Shown here in pieces: positions 35,923-45,751 of a stretch of DNA of 64,000 nt. The first letter of the stretch is position 1; each line of letters starts with the position of its first letter. Source of the DNA: Nitrospirota bacterium (lineage in GTDB: Bacteria > Nitrospinota_A > UBA7883); assembly GCA_024275315.1 (NCBI GenBank), contig JAJRZK010000049.1:1-64000 (forward strand), in the 5' to 3' direction. The notes beneath the pieces were generated by a model, which was not told the origin of the DNA, did no database searches, and worked only from the letters and a program-made list of their open reading frames with translations. The position numbers and the translations under genes are program-made.

Positions 35923-37461
35923 ATGTCCGCGAAAGTAAGTTTGACGGTGCTCAAAGGCTCCCTGTCGGGAAAGACATACCAATACGAAAGCAGGACTTCT
36001 GTCCTGATAGGCCGGGGGCTGGATTGCGATCCCCGTCTGCCGGACAATGAATTTCACAGGACAATCTCCAGAAACCATTGCCTGCTTGACATAAATCCTC
36101 CCGCTGTAAGGGTCAGGGATTTCGGTAGCCTCAACGGCACATTCGTAAACGGACGCAAGATCGGACAGCGTAAAACAGGATCAGCCGCAGGAGAAACCTC
36201 AAAATCGGAGTTTCCGGAGTATGACCTGCAAAATGGCGACGAGCTGAAACTGGGCGGCACAGTCATCCGGGTGAACATATACAATCAGGCCGTATGCGCA
36301 GAATGCGGAACCGAGATTCCGGAAAAGGATGAAACAGCCGCGCTGGCGGGAGCCGGGCTCTATTTTTGCGAAAAACACAAACCAGCGGGCGAAGGTAAAA
36401 ACCGGGATGGAACGCTGGACACCCAAATCCTCAAAAAAACCGGTAAGAAATGCGCCCGATGCGGAAAAGACACATCCAGCGACACCGGCAGGATGTTGCA
36501 GGGCGAATTCATTTGCGGCGCGTGCAAGAGCGACCCTCTGAAAATCGCCCGGTCGCTGGTCGCGAACGCGAAAAACGGATCGAAAAACCTCATGGTGATC
36601 AGGGGGTACACGATCATCCGCGAGCTTGGCAGGGGCGGGATGGGCGCCGTATATCTTGCGCGGCGGGAAGGTTCCGGAGAGCTGGTGGCGTTAAAGGTGA
36701 TGCTGGCGCAGGTGGCGGTGGAAAAGTCGGCGCGCTCCATGTTCCTCAGAGAAGTGGAAACGACAAGGGCGCTCAAACACCCCAATATAGTGGAGCTGAA
36801 GGATTCCGGCTACAGCGAGGGGACGTTTTTTTTCACCCTTGAGTTTTGCGAAGGTGGAAGCGTGGACCAGCTCATGGAGAAAAGAGGTGGAACGATCAGC
36901 GTCGATGAGGCCTTGCCGATTATCATGCAGGCGCTGGACGGGCTCGATTACGCCCATAACGCGCAAATAGAAGTTAAACTCGCCGACGGGTCGATCGCCA
37001 GGACAAGAGGTGTGGTCCACAGGGACATAAAACCCGCCAACATTTTCCTGGCCGGCCGGGTCGACAAACCGATCGCCAAGCTAGCCGATGTGGGGCTTGG
37101 CAAGGCGTTTGATCTGGCGGGCCTGTCCGGCCAGACCAGGACCGGCGCTGTGGTCGGCACGCCATACTTCATCTCCAGGCAACAGGTCATAAACTTCAAG
37201 TACGCCAGGCCGGACATAGACGTGTGGAGCATGGCGGCGGCTTTTTACAACATGCTTACGGGCAGGTTTCCAAGAAAATTCGTTAAGGGCAAGGACCCGT
37301 GGCAAATAGTTTTGCAAACGGACGCGGAGCCAATACTCAACCGGGACAGCTCACTGCCTCCGAAACTGGCGCAGGTGATAGACCATGCGCTGATAGACAA
37401 GCCGGAAATAGGGTTTAAGACAGCCAGGGAGTTCAAACAGGCCCTGGCGGACGCGATGTAG
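35923..37461 (+). CDS. FHA - zinc ribbon - Ser/Thr protein kinase
   Basis: 512 residues, cytosolic. The FHA domain (about 24-115) has IGRG, the RTISRNHC phosphothreonine-binding loop and GSLNGTFVNGRKIG. Two zinc-ribbon-like units follow: CAEC near 124 with CEKH near 148, and CARC near 176 with CGAC near 198. The kinase domain (about 230-512) shows the Gly loop GRGGMGAVYLA, Lys in VALKVM, and catalytic loop VHRDIKPANIF. The Mg-binding motif is DVG rather than DFG, in LADVGLGKAF, with the Asp kept. Activation loop GTPYFISRQQ. It has no membrane helix. It leads a colinear set with a PP2C phosphatase and a second kinase; the FHA domain probably docks phosphorylated partners or itself. Confidence 0.92.
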   Translation: MSAKVSLTVLKGSLSGKTYQYESRTSVLIGRGLDCDPRLPDNEFHRTISRNHCLLDINPPAVRVRDFGSLNGTFVNGRKIGQRKTGSAAGETSKSEFPEYDLQNGDELKLGGTVIRVNIYNQAVCAECGTEIPEKDETAALAGAGLYFCEKHKPAGEGKNRDGTLDTQILKKTGKKCARCGKDTSSDTGRMLQGEFICGACKSDPLKIARSLVANAKNGSKNLMVIRGYTIIRELGRGGMGAVYLARREGSGELVALKVMLAQVAVEKSARSMFLREVETTRALKHPNIVELKDSGYSEGTFFFTLEFCEGGSVDQLMEKRGGTISVDEALPIIMQALDGLDYAHNAQIEVKLADGSIARTRGVVHRDIKPANIFLAGRVDKPIAKLADVGLGKAFDLAGLSGQTRTGAVVGTPYFISRQQVINFKYARPDIDVWSMAAAFYNMLTGRFPRKFVKGKDPWQIVLQTDAEPILNRDSSLPPKLAQVIDHALIDKPEIGFKTAREFKQALADAM

Positions 37462-37496
37462 ATGAAACGGAACCACAACATGATAGTAACGGCAAA

Positions 37497-38297
37497 TTGA
37501 AAACAGGGCTGGTTTACGCGTGCCTGTCGAACAAGGGGCGTGTCCGCGGGGAAAACGAGGATTCCTGGTACGCGGATGGCGACAGCGGCATATTCATAGT
37601 GTCCGACGGCATGGGCGGCCAGGCGGGAGGCGCTCTTGCCTCCACGATCGTCCGGGAGACTATGCCACCATTGATCAAACAGCGGCTGGCCGACGCGGGC
37701 GACTTGGGTGATCCAAAAACAAAAGAGACAGTGGCGGCGTGCATATCCGACCTGAGCGGTCAGGTCAACCTGGCCGCGAGGGGAAATTATGGATACTCTG
37801 GAATGGGGGCGACTATCGTCATGGCGCTGGTAAGAGGGGGCAAGGCCATGATCGCGTATCTCGGGGACAGCCGGGCCTATTTATATCGGGACAGAGCCAT
37901 GAAGCGGTTGACCAACGACCATTCCGTGGTGCGCCTCCTTGTGGAGTCTGGCGATATCACCGCCGAACAGGCCAGAACCCACCCCTCCAAAGGCCAGATA
38001 ACCCGGTTCGTGGGGATGGACGGGGAGGTTGAGCCTGACTTTGCCATAGTGGACCTGAAACCGGGTGACAGGTTACTGCTCTGCTCGGATGGGCTGACCG
38101 CAATGGTGTCAGATGAAAAAATATCGTCGATCCTGCGTAAAATGGCCAACCCGGACGTGATCTGCCACGATCTCGTGGATGAGGCGAACCTGGCCGGGGG
38201 GCGGGACAATATAACCGTGGCGCTGGTGGACTGGCCTGGAGATGGGAACTCTCCTGTGGACAATGCCGTGGCAGGCAAACCGGGTGTGGATAAATGA
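37497..38297 (+). CDS. PP2C-family protein phosphatase
   Basis: 266 residues. All metal-binding motifs are present: KGRVRGENEDSWY, FIVSDGMGGQAGG, MIAYLGDSRAYL, LLLCSDGLTAMV and GGRDNITVALVDW. It would reverse phosphorylation by the two neighbouring kinases. The start is TTG 37497; the frame is open further upstream but has no better start, and homologues begin close to this point. It lies 35 bases after the FHA-kinase and its stop overlaps the next start (ATGA, 38294-38297). Confidence 0.92.
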   Translation: MKTGLVYACLSNKGRVRGENEDSWYADGDSGIFIVSDGMGGQAGGALASTIVRETMPPLIKQRLADAGDLGDPKTKETVAACISDLSGQVNLAARGNYGYSGMGATIVMALVRGGKAMIAYLGDSRAYLYRDRAMKRLTNDHSVVRLLVESGDITAEQARTHPSKGQITRFVGMDGEVEPDFAIVDLKPGDRLLLCSDGLTAMVSDEKISSILRKMANPDVICHDLVDEANLAGGRDNITVALVDWPGDGNSPVDNAVAGKPGVDK

Positions 38298-41200
38298 AGG
38301 TGGTTTGTCCGGGGTGCGGCGCCGGTTTCGGTAATATAGACGACAAACACCTGGGCAGAAAAGCCAGGTGTAAAAAATGTGGAGCCAGGTTTACCATCAG
38401 GCCTTACACCCCGGAAAAAGTGGAGGCCACGGTTCCGGCCGATACCGGAATCAGGCGCCCCGCAGAGCCGGATGGGCAGCCCGACCCGATGGAGACGATA
38501 GCATCCGGCGCCTCGCAAACACCTCCCATGGACACCGTGGCCGCGGACGTTCCGTCTGACACCCGGGTGGAACCGGGCCCGGCCGTCACCCAGATATTCG
38601 ACAGCACAAAAGACCGGGATCCTCGTGCGACGGTGGTGGACGATTATTTCGCTTCTATAACCGCCGCGGGAAAGGATGAAAGTTCCATTCCGGCCGAATG
38701 GAAGACCGGCGATGTGATACTGGAGCTGTACGAGGTGCTGGGCCTCTTGGGTGAAGGGGGGATGGGCAAGGTATACAAGGTGAAGCATTTGGGCTGGAAC
38801 ACGCAACTCGCCGTTAAAAGCCCGAAACCGGAGGAGCTCGAACGCGCCGGCGGTGTGGAGAATTTCGAGCGTGAGGCGGAGACATGGGTCAACCTTGGTC
38901 TTCACCCGAACACGGTCAGTTGTTATTACATAAGAAGGCTCGGCGGTGTGCCAAGGGTTTTCGCGGAATACGTCGACGCCGGCAGTATGCAGGACTGGGT
39001 AAAAGAAGGCAAACTGACGGATATCGGCTCCATGCTCGATGTGGCCATCCAGTTCGCGTGGGGCCTTGATTACGCGCATAGCCGCGGCATAGTGCATCAG
39101 GATATAAAGCCGGCCAACGTGATGATGACCGGCAAGGGTGTCGCCAAGGTCACCGATTTTGGCCTGGCCAAAGCCAGGGGGAGCGCCGCGGGATCGCCAG
39201 GCGCCACGGGATCGCCGGGCGATGAGCTGGTGGCCTATGGTGGCATGACGCCTGCCTATTGCTCCCCCGAACAGGCGGAGAAAAAGCCGCTCTCCCGCAA
39301 AACCGACATGTGGTCCTGGGCGCTGTCGATACTTGAAATGTTCACGGGAGAAGTCACCTGGATGTACGGCGTGGCCGCCGCCGAGGCGCTGGAAGAATAC
39401 CGTAAAAACGGCTCTGACAACAAAGCCATACCCCCCATGCCGGACCAGATGGCCGGGATATTGACAAGATGCTTTGACCCTGCGCCGGATCGGCGGCCTG
39501 AAACCATGATGGAAATAGCTTCCGAGCTGGTAGGGCTCTATGCCGGCCTGACCGGGTCCGCCTATCCCCGGCGCGCTCCGAAAGCCGGCAAGGCCACCGC
39601 CGACAGCTTGAACAACCGCGCCATTTCTTTCCTGGATCTTGGCAGGTTGAGAGAGGCCGAGGGGCTTTGGCGCGAGGCGTTGGTCAACGAGCCGCATCAT
39701 CCCCAATCCACTTTCAACCTGGGGCTTACAAAATGGAGAACGGGGAACCTGACCGATATCGATTTTGTCCGCTGGATGGAGGAGGCTGCAAGGTCGCACG
39801 GAGTTGAAAGCGACAGCGAATATTACCTGGGCTTGCTCCACCTGGAGCGGGACGATTGCGTCTCCGCCATCGAATCGCTCGGGAAACTGGCGCAGACCGG
39901 CGCCGCGAGCGAAGATGTGGTGGCGGCCCTGGAGGAGGCCAAAGCAAGGTTGGACACCTCCATGAGGAGGATCGCCGTGTTTGAAGGTCACACAGACTCT
40001 GTCACGTCCGTCGATTTCAACCAGGGTTCCGGACATCTTCTCACCGGCGGTGACGACAACACGTCGAAGCTTTGGGATTACAATTCCGGAGAGCTTTTAA
40101 GAGATTTTGTTCACGGCTCCTGCTCTGTGACGTGCGTGGCCCTGGGAGGGGGGCTTGCGATCACGGGCAGTTACAAATCCGCCAAGCTGTGGGACGTCTC
40201 GACCGGGGAGATGGCAAGAGAGTTCACCGGACATACCGACTGGGTCACGTCAGTTGGCTTGAGCGATGACGGCGGGAGAGCCATGACAGCGGGATGGGAC
40301 GGTGTTGTCAATATCATCGACACATCCTCCGGGAAGGTTATCCGGTCTTTCGAGGGTATATCCGGTTTTGCGTCCGTAAATTTCAACGCGGCTCTTCTGC
40401 TGTTCACCAGCGAAGACAACACGGCGAAGATCGTCAACATCGACACCGGAGCCATGATAGCGTCGCTCGACGTCGGTCCCGGGGCGTTGACCATAAGCCC
40501 CGACGGGTCACAAGTCGCGCTGGCCGATATCGACAACTCCATCCACATATACCAGGCGGGCGACGGGAGGCGGGCGGCGAAGCTGGAAGGTCACAAGGCG
40601 CCTGTCACGACACTGGCCATAAGCCCCGACGGTCGTCATCTTGTCTCCGGCGGGTATGACAGGACACTGGCTCTGTGGGACATCAAGACCGGTCGCCGGA
40701 TACGAACGTTTCTGGGACATACAGACACTGTAAACGCGACGGTGGTGTGCGATGACGGGAACACCGCGATAACTGGCGGCTGGGACAAGACAGCGATATC
40801 ATGGTCGATCACCGGGTGGGACGTCTACAAGGCTCCGATGATGGTCAGCCGTGTCCAGGCCAGCGAAATGGTTCTGTCCGCCGGAGCTGCTTACGAGGCG
40901 AAACTTGACCAGATGCGCTCCGCCCTGGACGAGGGGAACACGATAATGGCCACGCGGTTTGTGAGGGAAGCAAGAAACCAGATGGGGTTCAGACGGGGGG
41001 CCGAGGCGATGGATGCCCTGGGAAAGCTCTACCTGCGCCTGCCGAAAAAGGGACTCAACGGAGGATGGGAGAGCAGGACGTTCATGGGGCACACCGGCGA
41101 GGTAACCTCCGTCTCTATCAGCGGCGATTGCAGATACGCCCTGTCGTCAAGCCATGACAGGACATTGAGATTGTGGGACGTGTCCGATGGATCGCAGGTC

Positions 41201-42394
41201 AGAACGCTCGAAGGGCACGCTGACAGGGTCAATTCGGCGGATATTTCCCCGGACGGGAAAATCGTTCTTTCCGCCAGTGGTGACGGGACATTGAGATTGT
41301 GGGAGACGCAAACCGGAAAGACAACCACTGTCATGAAAGGGCACACACAATCTGTCAACGCTTCCGTTATCGTCCCCGGAGGTGATTTCGCGTTTTCCGG
41401 CGGCGAGGATGCGATGGTGAAACTCTGGGATATGAAATCCGGTGTGGCCATAAGGTCGATGAGAGGGCACCAGGGGCCAGTGCTCGGTGTGGCGGTGAGC
41501 GGTGACGGCAGGCTTGGCCTTTCATGCTCCGAGGACAGGACAGCCAGGCTGTGGGAACTTGCCACCGGCAGGTGTATTGGCGTGTTTTCCGCCCACACCG
41601 GGGCGGTCAACTCCGTGGTGTTTTCCGTGGATTCCAAAAGGGCGGTTACCGCGTCCGATGACATGACCGTTATCGTATGGGACATCAGGACTGCAAAACC
41701 TGTCAGGGTGATGCGTGGTCACACGTCGCGTGTCACCTGTGTGGCGGCGAGTTACGACGGGTTGTATCTCTTTTCGTCCGACGCGGACAGGGTGATGCGG
41801 TTCTGGGAAATGGAAACCGGAGAGAATCCCCGGGCGTTCGAGGGGCATGCTTCCGCTGTCAGAGGTGTGGCGGTGAGTCCCGACGGACGGTTCGCCATAT
41901 CGTGCGGGGAGGATCTGACGGTGAAGATGTGGACGCTGGACTGGGAGTTGGAGGAGCGCGAACAGGCCGATTGGGATGAGGCGGCGGCGCCTTACATGAT
42001 CAAATTTCTCACTCTCCACACTCCACCGGCCGGGGTTCTCCCAGATGGCAGGGACCCGTTTGAAAAGGAAATAGTAATGGCGTTGACCCGGGTTGGCAAA
42101 CCGGAATTTACCGACGACGAGTATGACGAATTCTATATGTCGCTAAGATACGCGGGGCTCGGATATTTGTCGAAAGAAGGAGTGCGCGACAAGCTCGAGC
42201 GGGAGATGAAGAGCTGGGACGGGCCTCCGCCTTTGTCCGGGTTCGCCGAGACGGACCACGCCACGATGGGCGGATTGGACGAGATGGACGACAACGCCAG
42301 GATCGAGCTGGATGAAGAGGAGAAGGAAGAGGCGAAGACCCTGGGGGTGACAAGGTTTCTGAAGAGCATAACCACCATACGCAGGAGGGACTGA
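38294..42394 (+). CDS. Ser/Thr kinase fused to TPR and two WD40 beta-propellers
   Basis: 1366 residues. MJ0042-type zinc ribbon at the start (CPGCG, then CKKCG). Low-complexity linker rich in Pro/Asp/Thr (about 40-115). Kinase about 145-415: EGGMGKVYKV Gly loop, LAVKSPKP Lys, catalytic loop VHQDIKPANV (HQD in place of HRD), TDFGLAKA and PAYCSPEQ. A TPR-like region follows at 440-540. The first propeller (about 560-840) has seven blades; after a helical linker, the second (about 928-1212) also has seven, each blade marked by GH...V and a WD or related pair. Acidic C-terminal tail. It has no membrane segment; the propellers should be protein-docking platforms. Translationally coupled to the PP2C gene. 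Confidence 0.92.
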   Translation: MKVVCPGCGAGFGNIDDKHLGRKARCKKCGARFTIRPYTPEKVEATVPADTGIRRPAEPDGQPDPMETIASGASQTPPMDTVAADVPSDTRVEPGPAVTQIFDSTKDRDPRATVVDDYFASITAAGKDESSIPAEWKTGDVILELYEVLGLLGEGGMGKVYKVKHLGWNTQLAVKSPKPEELERAGGVENFEREAETWVNLGLHPNTVSCYYIRRLGGVPRVFAEYVDAGSMQDWVKEGKLTDIGSMLDVAIQFAWGLDYAHSRGIVHQDIKPANVMMTGKGVAKVTDFGLAKARGSAAGSPGATGSPGDELVAYGGMTPAYCSPEQAEKKPLSRKTDMWSWALSILEMFTGEVTWMYGVAAAEALEEYRKNGSDNKAIPPMPDQMAGILTRCFDPAPDRRPETMMEIASELVGLYAGLTGSAYPRRAPKAGKATADSLNNRAISFLDLGRLREAEGLWREALVNEPHHPQSTFNLGLTKWRTGNLTDIDFVRWMEEAARSHGVESDSEYYLGLLHLERDDCVSAIESLGKLAQTGAASEDVVAALEEAKARLDTSMRRIAVFEGHTDSVTSVDFNQGSGHLLTGGDDNTSKLWDYNSGELLRDFVHGSCSVTCVALGGGLAITGSYKSAKLWDVSTGEMAREFTGHTDWVTSVGLSDDGGRAMTAGWDGVVNIIDTSSGKVIRSFEGISGFASVNFNAALLLFTSEDNTAKIVNIDTGAMIASLDVGPGALTISPDGSQVALADIDNSIHIYQAGDGRRAAKLEGHKAPVTTLAISPDGRHLVSGGYDRTLALWDIKTGRRIRTFLGHTDTVNATVVCDDGNTAITGGWDKTAISWSITGWDVYKAPMMVSRVQASEMVLSAGAAYEAKLDQMRSALDEGNTIMATRFVREARNQMGFRRGAEAMDALGKLYLRLPKKGLNGGWESRTFMGHTGEVTSVSISGDCRYALSSSHDRTLRLWDVSDGSQVRTLEGHADRVNSADISPDGKIVLSASGDGTLRLWETQTGKTTTVMKGHTQSVNASVIVPGGDFAFSGGEDAMVKLWDMKSGVAIRSMRGHQGPVLGVAVSGDGRLGLSCSEDRTARLWELATGRCIGVFSAHTGAVNSVVFSVDSKRAVTASDDMTVIVWDIRTAKPVRVMRGHTSRVTCVAASYDGLYLFSSDADRVMRFWEMETGENPRAFEGHASAVRGVAVSPDGRFAISCGEDLTVKMWTLDWELEEREQADWDEAAAPYMIKFLTLHTPPAGVLPDGRDPFEKEIVMALTRVGKPEFTDDEYDEFYMSLRYAGLGYLSKEGVRDKLEREMKSWDGPPPLSGFAETDHATMGGLDEMDDNARIELDEEEKEEAKTLGVTRFLKSITTIRRRD

Positions 42395-42463
42395 CTTGTG
42401 GTTATCCGAACTTTCCGGCTGGCCGGGGAAAGCCGTATGGAAAGTAAAAAGAGAGGCTTTTGA

Positions 42464-44710
42464 ATGTTGACATTGAAACGGCTGTACCTGGCGTTGCTGG
42501 CGGTGTTGCTGTTTTTCGCTGTCAACCCTCCCTTTTTCATCGAGGCGTTCGAGCTGAAGATATACGATCTGATGGTGCGCTATTCCGCGCCGGGCAGACC
42601 CGATCCGCGGGTGATCATCATCGGGATAGACCAGAAATCGCTCGATACTTTCGGCAGATGGCCCTGGCCGCGCGACGTGATCGGGCGCGTGATTGAAAAG
42701 CTGGCCATATACGGAGCCCGGGTCACCGCGCTCGATATCACCTTCGCCTCGGAGGTGGACGACGCGGCGGCGAAGGTGGTCGAAGAGCTGGCGGAGGATT
42801 TTGACAAGCTGGACACCGGGGGAGCTGTGCCGGAATTCAGGGAAAAACTGCTTCAGGCGCGCAGCAGATTCACAAAAGACGAATCCCTCGCCAGATCGAT
42901 CAGCAAAGCGGGCAACGTGGTCACCGGTTATTTTTTCCACGGCAAACAGGGCGAGGTGGACAGGGACGCCGGGTCCGTCTCGTTGATGGACGAAAGCATA
43001 TACCCGTTCAGAATCAAGTTATCCCGCCGGTCCGAGGACAGCCGCGGGGCCCACATATGGTTTAACGTGGCGGGCGTGGAGCCTAACATACCGCTGGTCC
43101 AAAAAGCGTCGAGGGCCAGCGGTTTTCTCAACGCGTGGCCGGATTCGGACGGTGTCATACGATCGCATCCCATGGTGATCGAAAGCAAAGGGTCCATATA
43201 TCCTTCTCTGGCGCTGGTGTCGGCCGCGTTGTACCGGGGAGCGTGGGACAACGATGTGCAGGTGGTGTTCGGCGACGGGATGCTCGAGGGTGTGTCCATC
43301 GCCGGTTCTTTCCTGCCGCTGGATCCGTACGGGCGGCTTTCACTTAAATACCTGGGGGAAGACTCCACGTTTCCGGTCATCTCCGCGGCGGATGTTTTGA
43401 CCAGGCCCGACGACGACCGTGCGTTGGTAGAGTCGCTCAAGGACAAAATAGCGATCATAGGCGCCACCGCCGCCCAGATATACGATCTGCGAGTCACCCC
43501 GCTGGGCTACACGGCGGGTGTCGAGGTGCAGGCCAACGCCATATCGGTCGCCCTTACTGGTGTGAGCATAAGCGCGCTGGACTGGCAGAGGTTGTATGAC
43601 GCCGCGCTCACGCTGGTCATCGGGTTGTTCCTGCTGTACGCGTTGCCCAGGCTTCGGGTGTTTGTCGGTCTTATGATGATAGTCACCATGCTGGCGGGGC
43701 TTGTCAGGTTCAACTACTGGATGCTGGCGGAAAACCATCTGTGGCTCTACAGCGTCATCCCCGGCCTTGCCATCATAGTGGGGTTTGTCACGATAACCAC
43801 CTGGGAGTACATCTCCGAACAGGAATCGAAACGGTTTATAAAAGACGCGTTCGGCAGGTATCTGTCTGTCAAGATAATCAACCAGATCGTCCAGGACCCG
43901 AGCCTGCTCAAGCTTGGGGGGGAGAAGAGGGTGATGACCGCCTTTTTCTCCGATGTGGCGGGGTTTACCACCATATCAGAGCAACTCTCCCCGGCCCAGC
44001 TGGTGTCGTTGCTCAACGAATATCTTTCGCAGATGTCCCGTATAATCCACGAGCTCGACGGCACCGTGGACAAGTACGAGGGAGACGCTATCATCGCCTT
44101 TTGGGGCGCGCCGGTCCGGATAGACAACCACGCCCAGCTTTGCGTGCTGGCCGCCATCCGCCAGCAGAGGAAACTGGTTCAAATGCGGGAAAAATGGCGC
44201 GAGCAGGGCAGGGACGAGCTGTTTGTGCGCATGGGGATAAACACCGGACCAATGGTGGTGGGCAACATGGGGTCGAAAGAGAGGATGGACTACACGATCA
44301 TGGGCGATTCGGTGAACCTGGCGGCGCGGCTGGAGTGGGCCAACAAGTATTACGGAACATACCTGATGATATCGGAGTTTACATACGAGCTTGTAAAAGA
44401 CAATGTGATGTGCAGGGAGCTTGACATAGTGCGGCTACCCGGAAAAAAAGAAGCCATCCGGCAGTACGAGGCGCTTGAGGAGATGGAGAACGTTTCCGAA
44501 GCCCAGCGAAGGTTCGTATGGATGTTCCGTCATGCCCTGGCGACGTTCAGGCGGATGGATTTTATGAAAGCCTCCAGGTTGTTTGAAAGCTGTGAGAAGC
44601 TTCGGCCGGAAGGGGATGCGACCTGCAAACTGTACATAAAACGATGCGCCCAGCTGGCTTCGGCTCCACCGCCCGAGGATTGGGACCGGGTATACGAGCT
44701 GTCGAAATAG
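42464..44710 (+). CDS. CHASE2-domain class III adenylate/guanylate cyclase
   Basis: 748 residues. TM helix at about 5-25, a periplasmic CHASE2 sensor (about 30-365; typical PRVIIIGIDQKSLDTFGRWP and FLNAWPDSDGVIRSHPM), three TM helices (about 375-455), then the cyclase domain (about 485-670). Metal Asp residues are in FFSDVAGFTTISE and VDKYEGDAIIAFWGAP; MGDSVNLAARLE provides the transition-state Asn and Arg. So activity is expected, most likely making cAMP. A C-terminal TPR-like region (VWMFRHALATFRRMDFMKA) follows. It lies 69 bases after the WD40 kinase. Its periplasmic sensor ligand is unknown. Confidence 0.92.
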   Translation: MLTLKRLYLALLAVLLFFAVNPPFFIEAFELKIYDLMVRYSAPGRPDPRVIIIGIDQKSLDTFGRWPWPRDVIGRVIEKLAIYGARVTALDITFASEVDDAAAKVVEELAEDFDKLDTGGAVPEFREKLLQARSRFTKDESLARSISKAGNVVTGYFFHGKQGEVDRDAGSVSLMDESIYPFRIKLSRRSEDSRGAHIWFNVAGVEPNIPLVQKASRASGFLNAWPDSDGVIRSHPMVIESKGSIYPSLALVSAALYRGAWDNDVQVVFGDGMLEGVSIAGSFLPLDPYGRLSLKYLGEDSTFPVISAADVLTRPDDDRALVESLKDKIAIIGATAAQIYDLRVTPLGYTAGVEVQANAISVALTGVSISALDWQRLYDAALTLVIGLFLLYALPRLRVFVGLMMIVTMLAGLVRFNYWMLAENHLWLYSVIPGLAIIVGFVTITTWEYISEQESKRFIKDAFGRYLSVKIINQIVQDPSLLKLGGEKRVMTAFFSDVAGFTTISEQLSPAQLVSLLNEYLSQMSRIIHELDGTVDKYEGDAIIAFWGAPVRIDNHAQLCVLAAIRQQRKLVQMREKWREQGRDELFVRMGINTGPMVVGNMGSKERMDYTIMGDSVNLAARLEWANKYYGTYLMISEFTYELVKDNVMCRELDIVRLPGKKEAIRQYEALEEMENVSEAQRRFVWMFRHALATFRRMDFMKASRLFESCEKLRPEGDATCKLYIKRCAQLASAPPPEDWDRVYELSK

Positions 44711-45017
44711 GAGGTTTAAAGGCGCCGTCGTACGCGCTGGCCGCAAATAACATATCCGGGTCAACAATCCAGTTGAAACGGGGGGTTTCAAGCGCCGCCG
44801 CATGCGTGTTGTCCTGCGGGAAGAGCATGTGTTCGGGATCCATGGTCCCGCAGGCCGGGTTGTGGCGGGGGGCGAACGTCGTGTGTTAACATATGGCGAA
44901 TGATCTTTTACAGAACAGATGAAAACTATCACCTCAGCAGGCTCGGGTGAAATGGCAAGTCTGGAAATGTCCCTCGCGTGCGGCATCCGCGTCGCTGGAA
45001 AGCGAAAACTTTTTACG
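44711..45017. other. Spacer before the LapG-type gene
   Basis: About 307 bases if LapG starts at 45018. An open frame from 44919 is in phase with lapG. I see no strong promoter or hairpin; a run resembling TTAACATATGGCGAATGAT occurs near 44886. A minus-strand frame here reads plausibly but has no start context or recognisable family. Confidence 0.4.
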
Positions 45018-45713
45018 ATGAAACGCGCTGTCGCCGGCCTGGTCAGACCGCTGTGTTCGCCGCTCGGCCCGGCCAGGTATTTGGCCCTGTTTATCGCTAT
45101 CACTTTCACCGCGGCGGTCGCCCAGGGGCCCGGCTTGAGTGAAAAGCTTCTCGATCATGTGCTGGAAAAATACGGACGTTCCGCCAAGAGACGTTTAGTT
45201 AAGTGGCAGGAGATGATCCAGGAGAATCATGACATACCGGAAAAGGAAAAGCTGGAGATGGTGAACGAGTTTTTCAACGACCGGATAGATTTTCTCGACG
45301 ATATCGACCATTGGGGCAAGGAGGATTATTGGGCCACACCGGTGGAGACGCTGGCTACCCGTGGCGGTGATTGCGAGGATTTTTCCATCGCGAAGTATTT
45401 TACGCTCAAAGAGATGGGGGTGCCGGTCAGCAAGATGCTGATAACCTATGTAAAAGCGCTGGAGCTCAATCAGGCGCACATGGTGGTGACGTATTACGCC
45501 AATCCCTCCGCGGAGCCTCTCGTGCTCGACAACCTGATCGACAAGATAAAGCCGGCGTCTGAGCGTGACGACCTGAAGCCCATATACAGTTTTAACGGTG
45601 ACGGGTTGTGGCTGTCCAAGGAGCGGGGCAAGGGCAAACGGGTTGGATCATCCGACCGGATCAATTTGTGGAAGGATCTGGGGATGCGAATGGAGAAGGA
45701 ACTGGTGAAATGA
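45018..45713 (+). CDS. lapG: LapG-type periplasmic transglutaminase-like cysteine protease
   Basis: Bacterial transglutaminase-like cysteine peptidase that clips surface adhesins when c-di-GMP is low. From Met 45018 a signal peptide is visible (ARYLALFIAITFTAAVAQG). The catalytic triad is Cys in TRGGDCEDFSIAKY, His in LNQAHMVVTYY and Asp in PLVLDNLIDKI. The domain starts with VKWQEMIQ and VNEFFNDRIDFLDDIDHWG, typical of the family. The frame is open to ATG 44919, which would put 33 odd residues before the signal peptide, so 45018 is preferred. About 40 bases before the lapD-like gene, its known functional partner. Confidence 0.88.
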   Translation: MKRAVAGLVRPLCSPLGPARYLALFIAITFTAAVAQGPGLSEKLLDHVLEKYGRSAKRRLVKWQEMIQENHDIPEKEKLEMVNEFFNDRIDFLDDIDHWGKEDYWATPVETLATRGGDCEDFSIAKYFTLKEMGVPVSKMLITYVKALELNQAHMVVTYYANPSAEPLVLDNLIDKIKPASERDDLKPIYSFNGDGLWLSKERGKGKRVGSSDRINLWKDLGMRMEKELVK

Positions 45714-45751
45714 TGTTTCTGAACAAAACGACAAGCGGGGGATATAGTTAA

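Noticed and set aside
37877-40036. 719-codon open frame on the minus strand
   Set aside because: It is antisense to the PP2C and kinase genes, whose motifs are unambiguous. GC-rich codon bias keeps stops out of this frame. The translation is low-quality (His, Arg, Gly, Pro-rich) with no family signature.
44562-44843. Minus-strand frame after the cyclase gene (MDPEHMLFPQDNTHAAALE...)
   Set aside because: The translation looks somewhat protein-like in the intergenic part, but it overlaps the cyclase 3' end, has no ribosome-binding site and matches no family I know. A gene remnant cannot be excluded.
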